A DNA stretch of 5,676 nucleotides from Acidobacteriota bacterium (GTDB lineage Bacteria > Acidobacteriota > Aminicenantia > UBA2199): positions 1 to 5,676 of the forward strand of contig JAKAGC010000306.1 in NCBI GenBank assembly GCA_021817755.1, written 5' to 3'. Positions within the stretch are counted from its first letter, which is position 1. Each line of letters begins with the position of its first letter. Below are positions 1-5,083 of this stretch, in pieces. Both the position numbers and the translations under genes were made by a program. Under the pieces are notes generated by a model that searched no databases, was not told the DNA's origin, and saw nothing but the letters and a program-made list of their open reading frames with translations.

Positions 1-66
1 GGAACTGCATCCGGTAATGCATATTAATAGCATTAAAATGGCTGCAATTCTTAGTTTGATACGCAT
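1..66 (-). CDS. Lipoprotein, N-terminal fragment (runs off the window)
   Basis: Only the first 22 codons are present, because the gene continues past the left edge. The translation is MRIKLRIAAILMLLICITGC followed by two serines. It shows a bacterial lipoprotein signal: Arg/Lys residues at positions 2-6, a hydrophobic core at about 7-17, and the lipobox I-T-G-C with the would-be lipidated Cys at residue 20. Established knowledge: such precursors are lipidated by Lgt and cut before the Cys by signal peptidase II. Serines after the Cys carry no inner-membrane retention Asp, so outer-membrane sorting is possible if the host is diderm. The start is fixed by a good ribosome site, AAGGAG at 73-78, six bases before the ATG. 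It has its own promoter facing away from the tRNA gene. The mature protein is not visible, so its function is unknown. Confidence 0.82.
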   Translation of the reverse strand, partial: MRIKLRIAAILMLLICITGCSS

Positions 67-93
67 TTTCAACTCCTTATTTATATTTTCTTA

Positions 94-122
94 ACAGTAT
101 CATTTAGAAAAAATTTTGTCAA
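94..122 (-). promoter_or_regulatory. Promoter of the lipoprotein gene
   Basis: On the minus strand, a perfect -35 TTGACA (117-122) is followed by a 17-base spacer and the -10 hexamer TACTGT (94-99). TG two bases before the -10 makes it an extended -10 element (TGATACTGT). Transcription would start near 87 and give a leader of about 20 nt that carries the AAGGAG ribosome site. It is arranged back to back with the tRNA promoter. Confidence 0.65.
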
Positions 123-148
123 CTCCCAAAAAAAAAGAAAAAACCGTA

Positions 149-178
149 TTGACAAATAGGGGGGTTTCATGATATAAA
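149..178 (+). promoter_or_regulatory. Promoter of tRNA-Asn
   Basis: A perfect -35 TTGACA (149-154) and a -10 TATAAA (173-178) are separated by 18 bases; ATATAA at 172-177 gives a 17-base spacer. A nearly pure A tract at 128-143 directly upstream looks like an UP element, which is common at strong stable-RNA promoters. Predicted initiation near 185 leaves about 13 nt of 5' leader for RNase P to remove. Confidence 0.7.
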
Positions 179-197
179 TATACTTCATTTAATGTGT

Positions 198-273
198 TCC
201 CCGGTGGCTCAATCGGCAGAGCGGTTGACTGTTAATCAATAGGTTGCAGGTTCAAGTCCTGCCCGGGGAGCCA
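198..273 (+). tRNA. tRNA-Asn, anticodon GUU
   Basis: This is a complete cloverleaf of 76 nt including an encoded CCA. The acceptor stem pairs 198-204 with 263-269. The D stem is 207-210 with 219-222. The anticodon stem is 224-228 with 236-240 (one G-U pair), around the loop CTGTTAA with anticodon GTT at 231-233. The T stem is 246-250 with 258-262, around TTCAAGT. The discriminator base is G270 and CCA is at 271-273. Anticodon GUU reads AAC and AAU, so it charges asparagine. It stands alone with its own promoter. No strong terminator hairpin follows, only a pyrimidine-rich stretch at 274-288. There is no integrase or duplicated tRNA end nearby, so nothing suggests use as an attachment site here. 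Confidence 0.97.
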
Positions 274-357
274 TTATCTTTTATTCCCTCACCTCACAAA
301 TTACGAACTTATCCTTCTAAAAAAAATTTCGTCATAATATTATAATATTCTTGTTTC

Positions 358-672
358 TTATTGATTAGTGAGTTTTGATTTTACTGCTTCGATTTTTTGG
401 GTCATGGAAAGGGTTTTATCTCTTCGGTCATCAATGGAAATCCGTGTAGAAACTCTTTGTGCACCGTTAAGAAAGGGAGTTTCGTGCATTTTTCGAACGG
501 CAGCGAGAATCTCATCTAACTCACCTTCCAAAACAGTTCCCATGGGTGTTAAGAGTGATTTAATATTTTTAAAATCTTCGAGAACTTTTTCTACATTTGC
601 AACAAAGTGGCTTAATGAGGGTGTTGTGGTTCCGAGGGGAACGATACTGATTTCAGCGATTACGATAGGCAT
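358..672 (-). CDS. MTH1187/DUF77-family thiamine-binding protein
   Basis: This 104-residue protein matches the MTH1187/YkoF-like family (DUF77, thiamine-binding) over its full usual length of about 100 residues. Family hallmarks visible in the translation are the N-terminal strand ending in SIVPLGT with a following TPSLS (residues 9-21), the central LLTPMGTVLEGELDEI block (40-55), the KMHE helix (61-64), and the basic-acidic strand RVSTRISIDDRRDK (73-86). Known structures of the family are small ferredoxin-like folds that assemble into tetramers and bind thiamine or its pyrimidine part in the cytoplasm; the physiological role remains unclear. The start is supported by a strong AGGAGG (679-684) six bases upstream. 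It lies 33 bp downstream of the REC-REC-GGDEF gene with no promoter I can see between them, so the two are probably cotranscribed. A link between the two functions is inference only. Confidence 0.9.
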   Translation of the reverse strand: MPIVIAEISIVPLGTTTPSLSHFVANVEKVLEDFKNIKSLLTPMGTVLEGELDEILAAVRKMHETPFLNGAQRVSTRISIDDRRDKTLSMTQKIEAVKSKLTNQ

Positions 673-705
673 AATATACCTCCTAAAAATGAAATAATGG
701 TTTAT

Positions 706-1974
706 TTAATCGATGATGACCAGGTTTCTACCGCCTTGTTTGGCTTTATATAACAATTCATCGGCATTATTGATGGTTCGTTCGAGGGAATGATCTATTT
801 TGGTTGCGACACCGATAGATATGGTTATTGATAATTCAATGGATTGGGTATTGGAAGTGATTAATTTGAATGGTTTGTTTTCGAATTTTTTTCTGAGTCT
901 TTCAAAAAAGGGAAAGGTTTTTTCGTATTTCATATTGGTCATCATGATACAAAATTCTTCACCGCCAAAACGTGAAACGACATCAGCCTTTCGGAAACTA
1001 TCCATAAGGATACCGGCGATATATTTCAAAACACTGTCACCGACCTCATGACCGTAAGTGTCGTTTATTTTTTTAAAATGATCGATATCGATCATTGCGA
1101 TTGTCATATCCAGTATGCATCTTCTTGCATTTTCAAAAATTTTTCTTCCAAGGTCGAAAAAGTAACGACGATTATACAACCCGGTAAGGTAATCTTTATT
1201 GGATGCTTCATGAATAGCTTCTATATATTCTAGCATTTCGATATTGTGATTGACTCTACAATAGAACTCTTCTTTGGCAAAGGGTTTATTTACAAAATCG
1301 TTGGCTCCTTTTTTAAGGAATTTTGCAGATAAAATACCTGATCCATGAGCAGAAATACCGATTATGGACATTCGATCTGAGCTGTATTTTTTACGAATAG
1401 CAGATACAAATTGAAACCCATCGATACCGGGCATATTGTAATCAGTAATTACGAGTCGAATATCAGGATGCTGAGTAATGGTATCTAAACCTCCTTCACC
1501 GCTGGATGCCTCCAAAACCTGAAATTTTTGTATGGATAGCAATGATTTAAGAAATGAACGAGTAACAGCGGAATCGTCTACCACGAGAATTTTAATATTT
1601 CTATTTTTATAGATGCGGTTTACTGCGCGAACAAGGTAATCGACATCTTGAATTCCTTCTTTTAATACATAATCAACTACATCCATGGATAATATCCGTT
1701 CCCGGATATCATCACCGAAATTTCCAGTGAATACAATGGCGGGTATTCCTTTGGATAAAATATAATCGACGATTACTTCATCATGAGCATCGGGAAGATT
1801 CAAATCGAGAATGGACAGGAAGAAATGATCTGCGTTAGTCTCAACAAGCGTTTTGGTTTCTTCAAAAGACGCAGCAATTTTACAATCAAAACCGAGCCTG
1901 GATTTTATTTCTCCTGAAATAACATTTGCAAACATTTTGCTATCTTCTACAATTAACAGTGATACGGGTTCCAT
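706..1974 (-). CDS. Response regulator with two receivers and a GGDEF diguanylate cyclase
   Basis: This is a 422-residue cytoplasmic protein with three domains. Receiver 1 (about 4-120) has acidic residues E10/D11, phospho-acceptor D57 in ILDLNLPD, T83 and K105. Receiver 2 (about 127-245) has D133/D134, D178 in ITDYNMPG, S208 and the K230-P231 pair. Both keep the residues needed for phosphorylation. The GGDEF domain (about 258-422) starts with DYLTGLYNRR, has metal-binding D296 in MIDIDHF, the active-site signature GGEEF (337-341), and ISIGVA near its end. It should therefore make c-di-GMP from two GTP. RKAD (328-331), five residues before GGEEF, is an intact RxxD inhibitory site, so product feedback is expected. 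No kinase is encoded nearby. The start at 1974 keeps the first beta strand of receiver 1 whole and has AAGGTG (1979-1984) four bases upstream. It is the first gene of a likely operon with the DUF77 gene. Confidence 0.95.
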   Translation of the reverse strand: MEPVSLLIVEDSKMFANVISGEIKSRLGFDCKIAASFEETKTLVETNADHFFLSILDLNLPDAHDEVIVDYILSKGIPAIVFTGNFGDDIRERILSMDVVDYVLKEGIQDVDYLVRAVNRIYKNRNIKILVVDDSAVTRSFLKSLLSIQKFQVLEASSGEGGLDTITQHPDIRLVITDYNMPGIDGFQFVSAIRKKYSSDRMSIIGISAHGSGILSAKFLKKGANDFVNKPFAKEEFYCRVNHNIEMLEYIEAIHEASNKDYLTGLYNRRYFFDLGRKIFENARRCILDMTIAMIDIDHFKKINDTYGHEVGDSVLKYIAGILMDSFRKADVVSRFGGEEFCIMMTNMKYEKTFPFFERLRKKFENKPFKLITSNTQSIELSITISIGVATKIDHSLERTINNADELLYKAKQGGRNLVIID

Positions 1975-2007
1975 ATGGCACCTTTCTTTTTTGAGGATTT
2001 TGTTTCT

Positions 2008-2040
2008 TTGATTTTACACCATTTAATGGGTAAAAATCAA
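2008..2040 (-). promoter_or_regulatory. Promoter of the diguanylate cyclase gene, covered by a 33-bp dyad
   Basis: On the minus strand, -35 TTGATT (2035-2040), an 18-base spacer and -10 TAAAAT (2011-2016) give a start near 2004 and a leader of about 30 nt. The whole promoter lies within an imperfect palindrome centred on T2024. The outer eight pairs match (TTGATTTT at 2008-2015 with AAAATCAA at 2033-2040), three pairs mismatch, and the inner five match (CCATT with AATGG). That makes 13 of 16 pairs. Because the dyad lies upstream of the predicted start, it would act as DNA, most simply as an operator. A further AAAAATCAA copy lies at 2052-2060, 20 bp from the copy at 2032-2040. The regulator is unknown. 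Confidence 0.5.
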
Positions 2041-2103
2041 GTAGGTAGAGCAAAAATCAAAATGAAATCCGAATGTTTTTACCGGATTGTCCCACCAATT
2101 CTA

Positions 2104-2120
2104 AAATAGATAATCTATTT
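2104..2120. repeat. Perfect 17-bp palindrome, operator-like
   Basis: AAATAGAT (2104-2111), a single central A, and ATCTATTT (2113-2120) form a perfect 8-bp-arm inverted repeat. A degenerate relative lies at 2182-2195: ATAGA, four bases, then TCTAT. It ends three bases before the -35 of the distal cold-shock promoter. The nine-base word GATTATTCT also recurs at 2121-2129 and 2185-2193. A one-base loop cannot form a good RNA hairpin, so a protein-binding site on DNA is more likely than a terminator. Confidence 0.4.
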
Positions 2121-2197
2121 GATTATTCTTTAGACTGTTTTGAGCTTAAGGATGAATTTTTAACATGATGAAATGACAAGGATAGATTATTCTATAA

Positions 2198-2225
2198 TTG
2201 ATGAATAATACTAAAAAAGTATAAT
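2198..2225 (+). promoter_or_regulatory. Possible distal promoter of the cold-shock gene
   Basis: A perfect -10 TATAAT (2220-2225) sits 16 bases after TTGATG (2198-2203). Initiation near 2232 would give a leader of about 106 nt before the cold-shock ATG. In DNA this rich in A and T a TATAAT can arise by chance, so the -35 and the spacing are the main support. Confidence 0.4.
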
Positions 2226-2273
2226 GATTTTAAAGATAATAATGGAATTTTAGAGGCAATTTTTTAAAAGGGC

Positions 2274-2303
2274 TTGACAATTTAGATAAAATTGTGTTAC
2301 TAA
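2274..2303 (+). promoter_or_regulatory. Proximal promoter of the cold-shock gene
   Basis: A perfect -35 TTGACA (2274-2279) is followed by 18 bases and TACTAA (2298-2303). TG at 2295-2296 gives an extended -10. Initiation near 2310 would leave a leader of only about 28 nt carrying AAGGA (2326-2330), seven bases before the ATG. The -35 end and spacer contain the dyad CAATTT/AAATTG (2278-2283 and 2289-2294). Confidence 0.6.
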
Positions 2304-2337
2304 ATTATTTCAAAATTTAATATTTAAGGAATTTTTT

Positions 2338-2544
2338 ATGCTTAAAGGTAAAGTTAAATGGTTTGACGCTAAAAAAGGGTTCGGTTTTATTTCGACCGAA
2401 CAGGGTAATGATGTGTTTGTTCATTATTCCGGTATTCAATCGAATGGATTTAAAGCGCTTAAAGAAGGACAAGAGGTGATTTTCGAAATTAATGAAGGGA
2501 AAAAAGGTCCTCAGGCAGTAAATGTTCAGGTTTCAAGGGAATAG
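2338..2544 (+). CDS. Cold-shock protein (CspA family)
   Basis: At 68 residues this is a single cold-shock domain of the usual length, with nothing added at either end. It opens with the family start [21 protein letters not shown]1 is KGFGFI (13-18) and RNP2 is VFVHY (26-30). Trp8, Phe15, Phe17, Phe27 and His29 supply the aromatic nucleic-acid-binding face. The later [11 protein letters not shown] block (37-47) and GPQAVNV (57-63) are also typical. Such proteins bind single-stranded RNA or DNA in the cytoplasm, melt RNA secondary structure and often help translation in the cold. Whether this copy is cold-induced cannot be read from the protein. The leader from the nearer promoter is short, unlike the long thermosensing leader of E. 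coli cspA. The gene stands alone, divergent from the cyclase gene and convergent with tex. Confidence 0.96.
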   Translation: MLKGKVKWFDAKKGFGFISTEQGNDVFVHYSGIQSNGFKALKEGQEVIFEINEGKKGPQAVNVQVSRE

Positions 2545-2575
2545 TACTAAAAATTAACGAGTTCCCTATTTGTTT
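2536..2575 (+). terminator. Weak terminator candidate overlapping the csp stop
   Basis: AGGGAA (2536-2541), which includes the last csp codon, pairs with TTCCCT (2562-2567). One extra T-G pair closes a loop of about 18 nt. ATTTGTTT follows. The stem is short, the loop long and the T tract broken, so read-through into the structured element downstream is plausible. Confidence 0.3.
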
Positions 2576-2587
2576 AATCGGAATAAT

Positions 2588-2697
2588 GTATCGATGGCCA
2601 TAACGCGGGATGGGGCGTTGGAAATAAACGGACTGTCTTTTAAGAACAAAAAAATTTCTTAGTTGCGATTATGGCCATCGGTATTACCTTTTTATTT
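2588..2697 (+). other. Branched inverted-repeat element with T-rich tail between csp and tex
   Basis: CGATGGCCATAA (2592-2603) is the exact reverse complement of TTATGGCCATCG (2669-2680). Past a bulged A2668 the stem continues with CGC/GCG (2604-2606, 2665-2667), and a few weaker pairs extend it outward to about 2588/2684. Inside are two smaller hairpins: CGTT/AACG (2616-2619, 2627-2630) and TAAGAA/TTCTTA (2641-2646, 2656-2661). Read on the plus strand, the element is followed by CCTTTTTATTT (2687-2697), so it could be an elaborate csp terminator or the 3' end of a csp-derived small RNA. It also begins 8 bp past the tex stop on the other strand. An alternative is a miniature transposable element of about 90 bp with 12-15 bp ends. 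One copy cannot decide between these. Confidence 0.45.
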
Positions 2698-5013
2698 GGC
2701 ACCCCATTTGGCTTTTAAACTATTTATCAAATCTTGAGTCTTATCTTGTGGTCTCTGGTTTCCTTTATAAGGCTCTTTTCTAAATCCTTTGGGATTATCG
2801 TTCCGGTGCGTATCCTTTTTAAAATCTTTATTAAAACCTGGTTTTTTATCTTTATCTTTAGTTCTGACGGGGGGTTCCTGTAGGGCTTTAATACTAAGTT
2901 GGATGCGCTTAAGCTGGTGATCAACGCTAAGAACTTTTACTTTTACTTTATCTTCTACTGAGACAACCTGTTCGGGACTGGTAATAAATTCATGGGATAA
3001 TTCGGATACATGGATCAAACCATCCTGGTGGACGCCAATATCTACAAAAGCACCGAATTTAGTCACATTGGTAACGACTCCTTTTAATATCATTCCTTCC
3101 TGTAAATCTTCGAGGCTTTCGACACCTTCTTCGAAGTCGAAGACCTCAAAATCTTCACGGGGATCACGTCCAGGAGTTTCGAGTTCTTTTATGATATCCT
3201 TAATGGTTGGAATACCGAATTCTTGGGTCACGAATTCTTCGGGTTTGATTTTTAAGACCAATTCTTTATTTCGAATTAATTTATCAACTGGAACATCGAA
3301 TTTTTGACACATTTTGTCGACAATATCATAGGATTCCGGATGAATGCCAGTGGTATCGAGGGAATTCTCTCCATTTCTGAGCCGTAAAAATCCGGCACTT
3401 TGCTGGAAGGCTTTTGAACCGAACATTCGGACTTCTTTAATGGCGTCCCTGTTTTTAAACATCCCGTTTTTATTCCGATAGTCGACGATATTCCTGGCAA
3501 GAGTATTACCGATACCGGAAACATACTTTAAAAGGTGATAAGAAGCGGTATTTAGTTCGACGCCGACACGGTTTACCACAGAGCTGACAACATCATCGAG
3601 TTTTGATTTAAGTAAACTCTGGTTAACATCGTGTTGATATTGACCTACTCCGATGGATTTGGGGTCGATTTTAACGAGTTCTGCGAGTGGATCCTGAAAA
3701 CGGCGTCCGATAGATACTGCTCCACGCACTGTGACATCATATTCGGGAAATTCTTCTCTTCCTGCTTCGGATGCGGAATATACGGATGCGCCAGCTTCGC
3801 TTGTTACTGAAACAATGACATTGGGGGGAACGATACTTTTAAAGAATGCACGAGTTTCTCTTGATGCGGTACCATTTCCGATTGCAACTGCATCGATTTT
3901 ATATTTTTCGATCAGGTTTTTTACAACTTTTGTAGATTCTTCTATTTTCTCAAGGGGTTTGGTGGGATAGATGGCAGTATTGTCTAATAATTTACCGGTT
4001 TCATCGAGAACGACTAGTTTACAACCTGTTCGATAACCGGGATCGACACCAAGGACACGGAGGTTTCCGGCAGAAGGGGCGAGTAAGAGATTTTCGACAT
4101 TTGAAGCAAAAACGATTATGGCTTCTTCATCGGCCCGTTTTTTTAATTCTGCCTGGATATCCTGTTCGATGGAAGGAAGTAATAAACGGTTTAATGCATC
4201 GGTTAGAACGGTATTGAGATACATAAAACGGGGATGATTATCGATAAAGAGTAAGGGACGAAACTTTACCTGTAATGCTTCTGAATCGGTTTCGATCCCG
4301 ATTTTTAGAACTTTTTCGGCTTCACCGCGACGAATTGCGAGAATCCGGTGAGAAGGCATTGCTTTTAAGGGTTCGGAATAGTCGTAATATTGCTCAAATT
4401 TGGTTCTTTCTTCTTTAAATTCTTTAGTAACGGAGACGATTACTTTTCCTTTTTCTGCGATCTCATGTCTGATATTTTTCCTGAGTTCTGCATTTTCGGA
4501 GTACAACTCGGCGATAATGTGTCCGGCACCTTCAAGGGCTTCTTCAATTGAATTGACCTGTTTTTCTTCGGATAAATAAGGTTGTGCGAGAACTTCGGGA
4601 GTATCGGTTATCGTTTCATCCAACAATAATAGAGCAAGGGGTTCGAGTCCTTTTTCTTTTGCAATTGTGGCTTTGGTTCTGCGTTTGGGTTTATATGGTA
4701 AATAGATATCTTCCAATTCGGTTTTGGAATAGGTATCTTCAATTTTTTTTCTCAATTCATCTGTCAATTTGCCTTGACTTTCAATGGTTTTTAATACAGT
4801 TTCTTTTCGTTCGATTAATTCTTTTAAATACTCATAGGAATCTTTAACATTATTTACGCCAAGTTCATCGAGATTATCTGTTTTCTCTTTTCTATAGCGG
4901 GAAATAAAGGGAACAGTCATTCCCTCCATGAGCATCTGGATTACATTAACTGCCTGGAATAATTTTACATTGCATGTTTGTGCTACATAGGACAGGTCCT
5001 TTTCATTTAGCAT
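2692..5013 (-). CDS. tex: Tex-family RNA-binding transcription accessory protein
   Basis: At 773 residues this is a full-length Tex. In order it has the helical Tex N-terminal region (about 1-200, including FISRYRKEKT and LEDIYLPYKPKRRTKA), a YqgF/RNase H-like domain (about 318-445) with LGVDPGYRTG (321-330) and GNGTASRETRAFF, and the conserved stretches SEAGASVYSASEAGREEFP (405-423) and SIGVGQYQHDV (453-463). Helix-hairpin-helix elements follow (about 485-560; YVSGIGNTLARNIV, FKNRDAIKEV), then an S1 RNA-binding domain (about 638-710; GVVTNVTKFGAFVDIGVHQDGLIHVSE). Tex proteins bind nucleic acid and associate with transcription in the cytoplasm; nuclease activity has not been clearly shown. 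The last 60 residues or so form a Lys/Asp/Asn/Pro-rich, probably disordered basic tail ending in LINSLKAKWGAK. The start is fixed by GGAGG (5023-5027), nine bases upstream. It has its own extended -10 promoter and may also receive read-through from the receiver gene. Confidence 0.97.
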   Translation of the reverse strand: MLNEKDLSYVAQTCNVKLFQAVNVIQMLMEGMTVPFISRYRKEKTDNLDELGVNNVKDSYEYLKELIERKETVLKTIESQGKLTDELRKKIEDTYSKTELEDIYLPYKPKRRTKATIAKEKGLEPLALLLLDETITDTPEVLAQPYLSEEKQVNSIEEALEGAGHIIAELYSENAELRKNIRHEIAEKGKVIVSVTKEFKEERTKFEQYYDYSEPLKAMPSHRILAIRRGEAEKVLKIGIETDSEALQVKFRPLLFIDNHPRFMYLNTVLTDALNRLLLPSIEQDIQAELKKRADEEAIIVFASNVENLLLAPSAGNLRVLGVDPGYRTGCKLVVLDETGKLLDNTAIYPTKPLEKIEESTKVVKNLIEKYKIDAVAIGNGTASRETRAFFKSIVPPNVIVSVTSEAGASVYSASEAGREEFPEYDVTVRGAVSIGRRFQDPLAELVKIDPKSIGVGQYQHDVNQSLLKSKLDDVVSSVVNRVGVELNTASYHLLKYVSGIGNTLARNIVDYRNKNGMFKNRDAIKEVRMFGSKAFQQSAGFLRLRNGENSLDTTGIHPESYDIVDKMCQKFDVPVDKLIRNKELVLKIKPEEFVTQEFGIPTIKDIIKELETPGRDPREDFEVFDFEEGVESLEDLQEGMILKGVVTNVTKFGAFVDIGVHQDGLIHVSELSHEFITSPEQVVSVEDKVKVKVLSVDHQLKRIQLSIKALQEPPVRTKDKDKKPGFNKDFKKDTHRNDNPKGFRKEPYKGNQRPQDKTQDLINSLKAKWGAK

Positions 5014-5019
5014 TTGGGT

Positions 5020-5067
5020 TTTCCTCCGTTAGTCATAAGTGAGAGATTTTATCATATTTGGAGGAAA
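5020..5067 (-). promoter_or_regulatory. tex ribosome site with an upstream anti-Shine-Dalgarno arm
   Basis: The tex ribosome site GGAGGAAA (minus strand, 5020-5027) is perfectly complementary to TTTCCTCC (minus strand, 5060-5067) located 32 nt upstream. An RNA that starts beyond 5067 contains both arms and can hide the ribosome site in an 8-bp stem. An RNA that starts at the internal promoter (near 5039) lacks the upstream arm and leaves the site free. Confidence 0.4.
5046..5056 (-). promoter_or_regulatory. Extended -10 promoter of tex
   Basis: The minus strand reads TATGATAAAAT, a good extended -10 motif (TGnTAnnnT) with the hexamer TAAAAT at 5046-5051. There is no recognisable -35 at 17-18 bases upstream, as is often true for this promoter class. 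Initiation near 5039 gives a leader of about 26 nt. It sits in the 70-bp gap between the receiver gene and tex. Confidence 0.5.
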
Positions 5068-5083
5068 GACGGAAGAGAAAAAA

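Larger units (their letters stand above)
1975..2337. other. Divergent intergenic regulatory region without a gene
   Basis: These 363 bp between the cyclase gene and the cold-shock gene are strongly AT-rich. I see no convincing ORF and no RNA family I recognise. Apart from the promoters and dyads listed separately, the region holds a six-base inverted repeat AATCCG/CGGATT (2066-2071 and 2083-2088) with an 11-nt loop and no T tract. It also holds a seven-base one, ATTATTC/GAATAAT (2186-2192 and 2203-2209). Both are weak. Confidence 0.6.

Noticed and set aside
336..349. Perfect 14-bp palindrome AATATTATAATATT after the DUF77 gene, as a terminator
   Set aside because: It is made only of A and T with almost no loop. 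The nearest T tract on the minus strand (complement of 319-326) is about nine bases away, so a stable intrinsic terminator is unlikely.
368..697. A 109-codon plus-strand ORF opposite the DUF77 gene
   Set aside because: It is the antisense shadow of a well-supported family member, and its translation shows no domain. The minus-strand frame has a strong ribosome site and family motifs.
1975..2100. TPP or c-di-GMP riboswitch in the leader of the cyclase-DUF77 operon
   Set aside because: The predicted leader is only about 30 nt, and I find no THI-box-like or GEMM-like conserved core. The 33-bp gap before the DUF77 gene is also too short.
2592..2680. Integron attC-like site after the cold-shock gene
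   Set aside because: A hairpin after a small gene suggested attC, but the required outer core sites (RYYYAAC and GTTRRRY) are not at the ends, and no integrase or cassette array is present.
4584..4847. An 87-codon plus-strand ORF with a hydrophobic, membrane-like translation inside tex
   Set aside because: It lies wholly opposite the conserved tex reading frame. The Leu/Phe-rich translation is what the complement of that Lys/Glu-rich stretch gives. I see no ribosome site for it.
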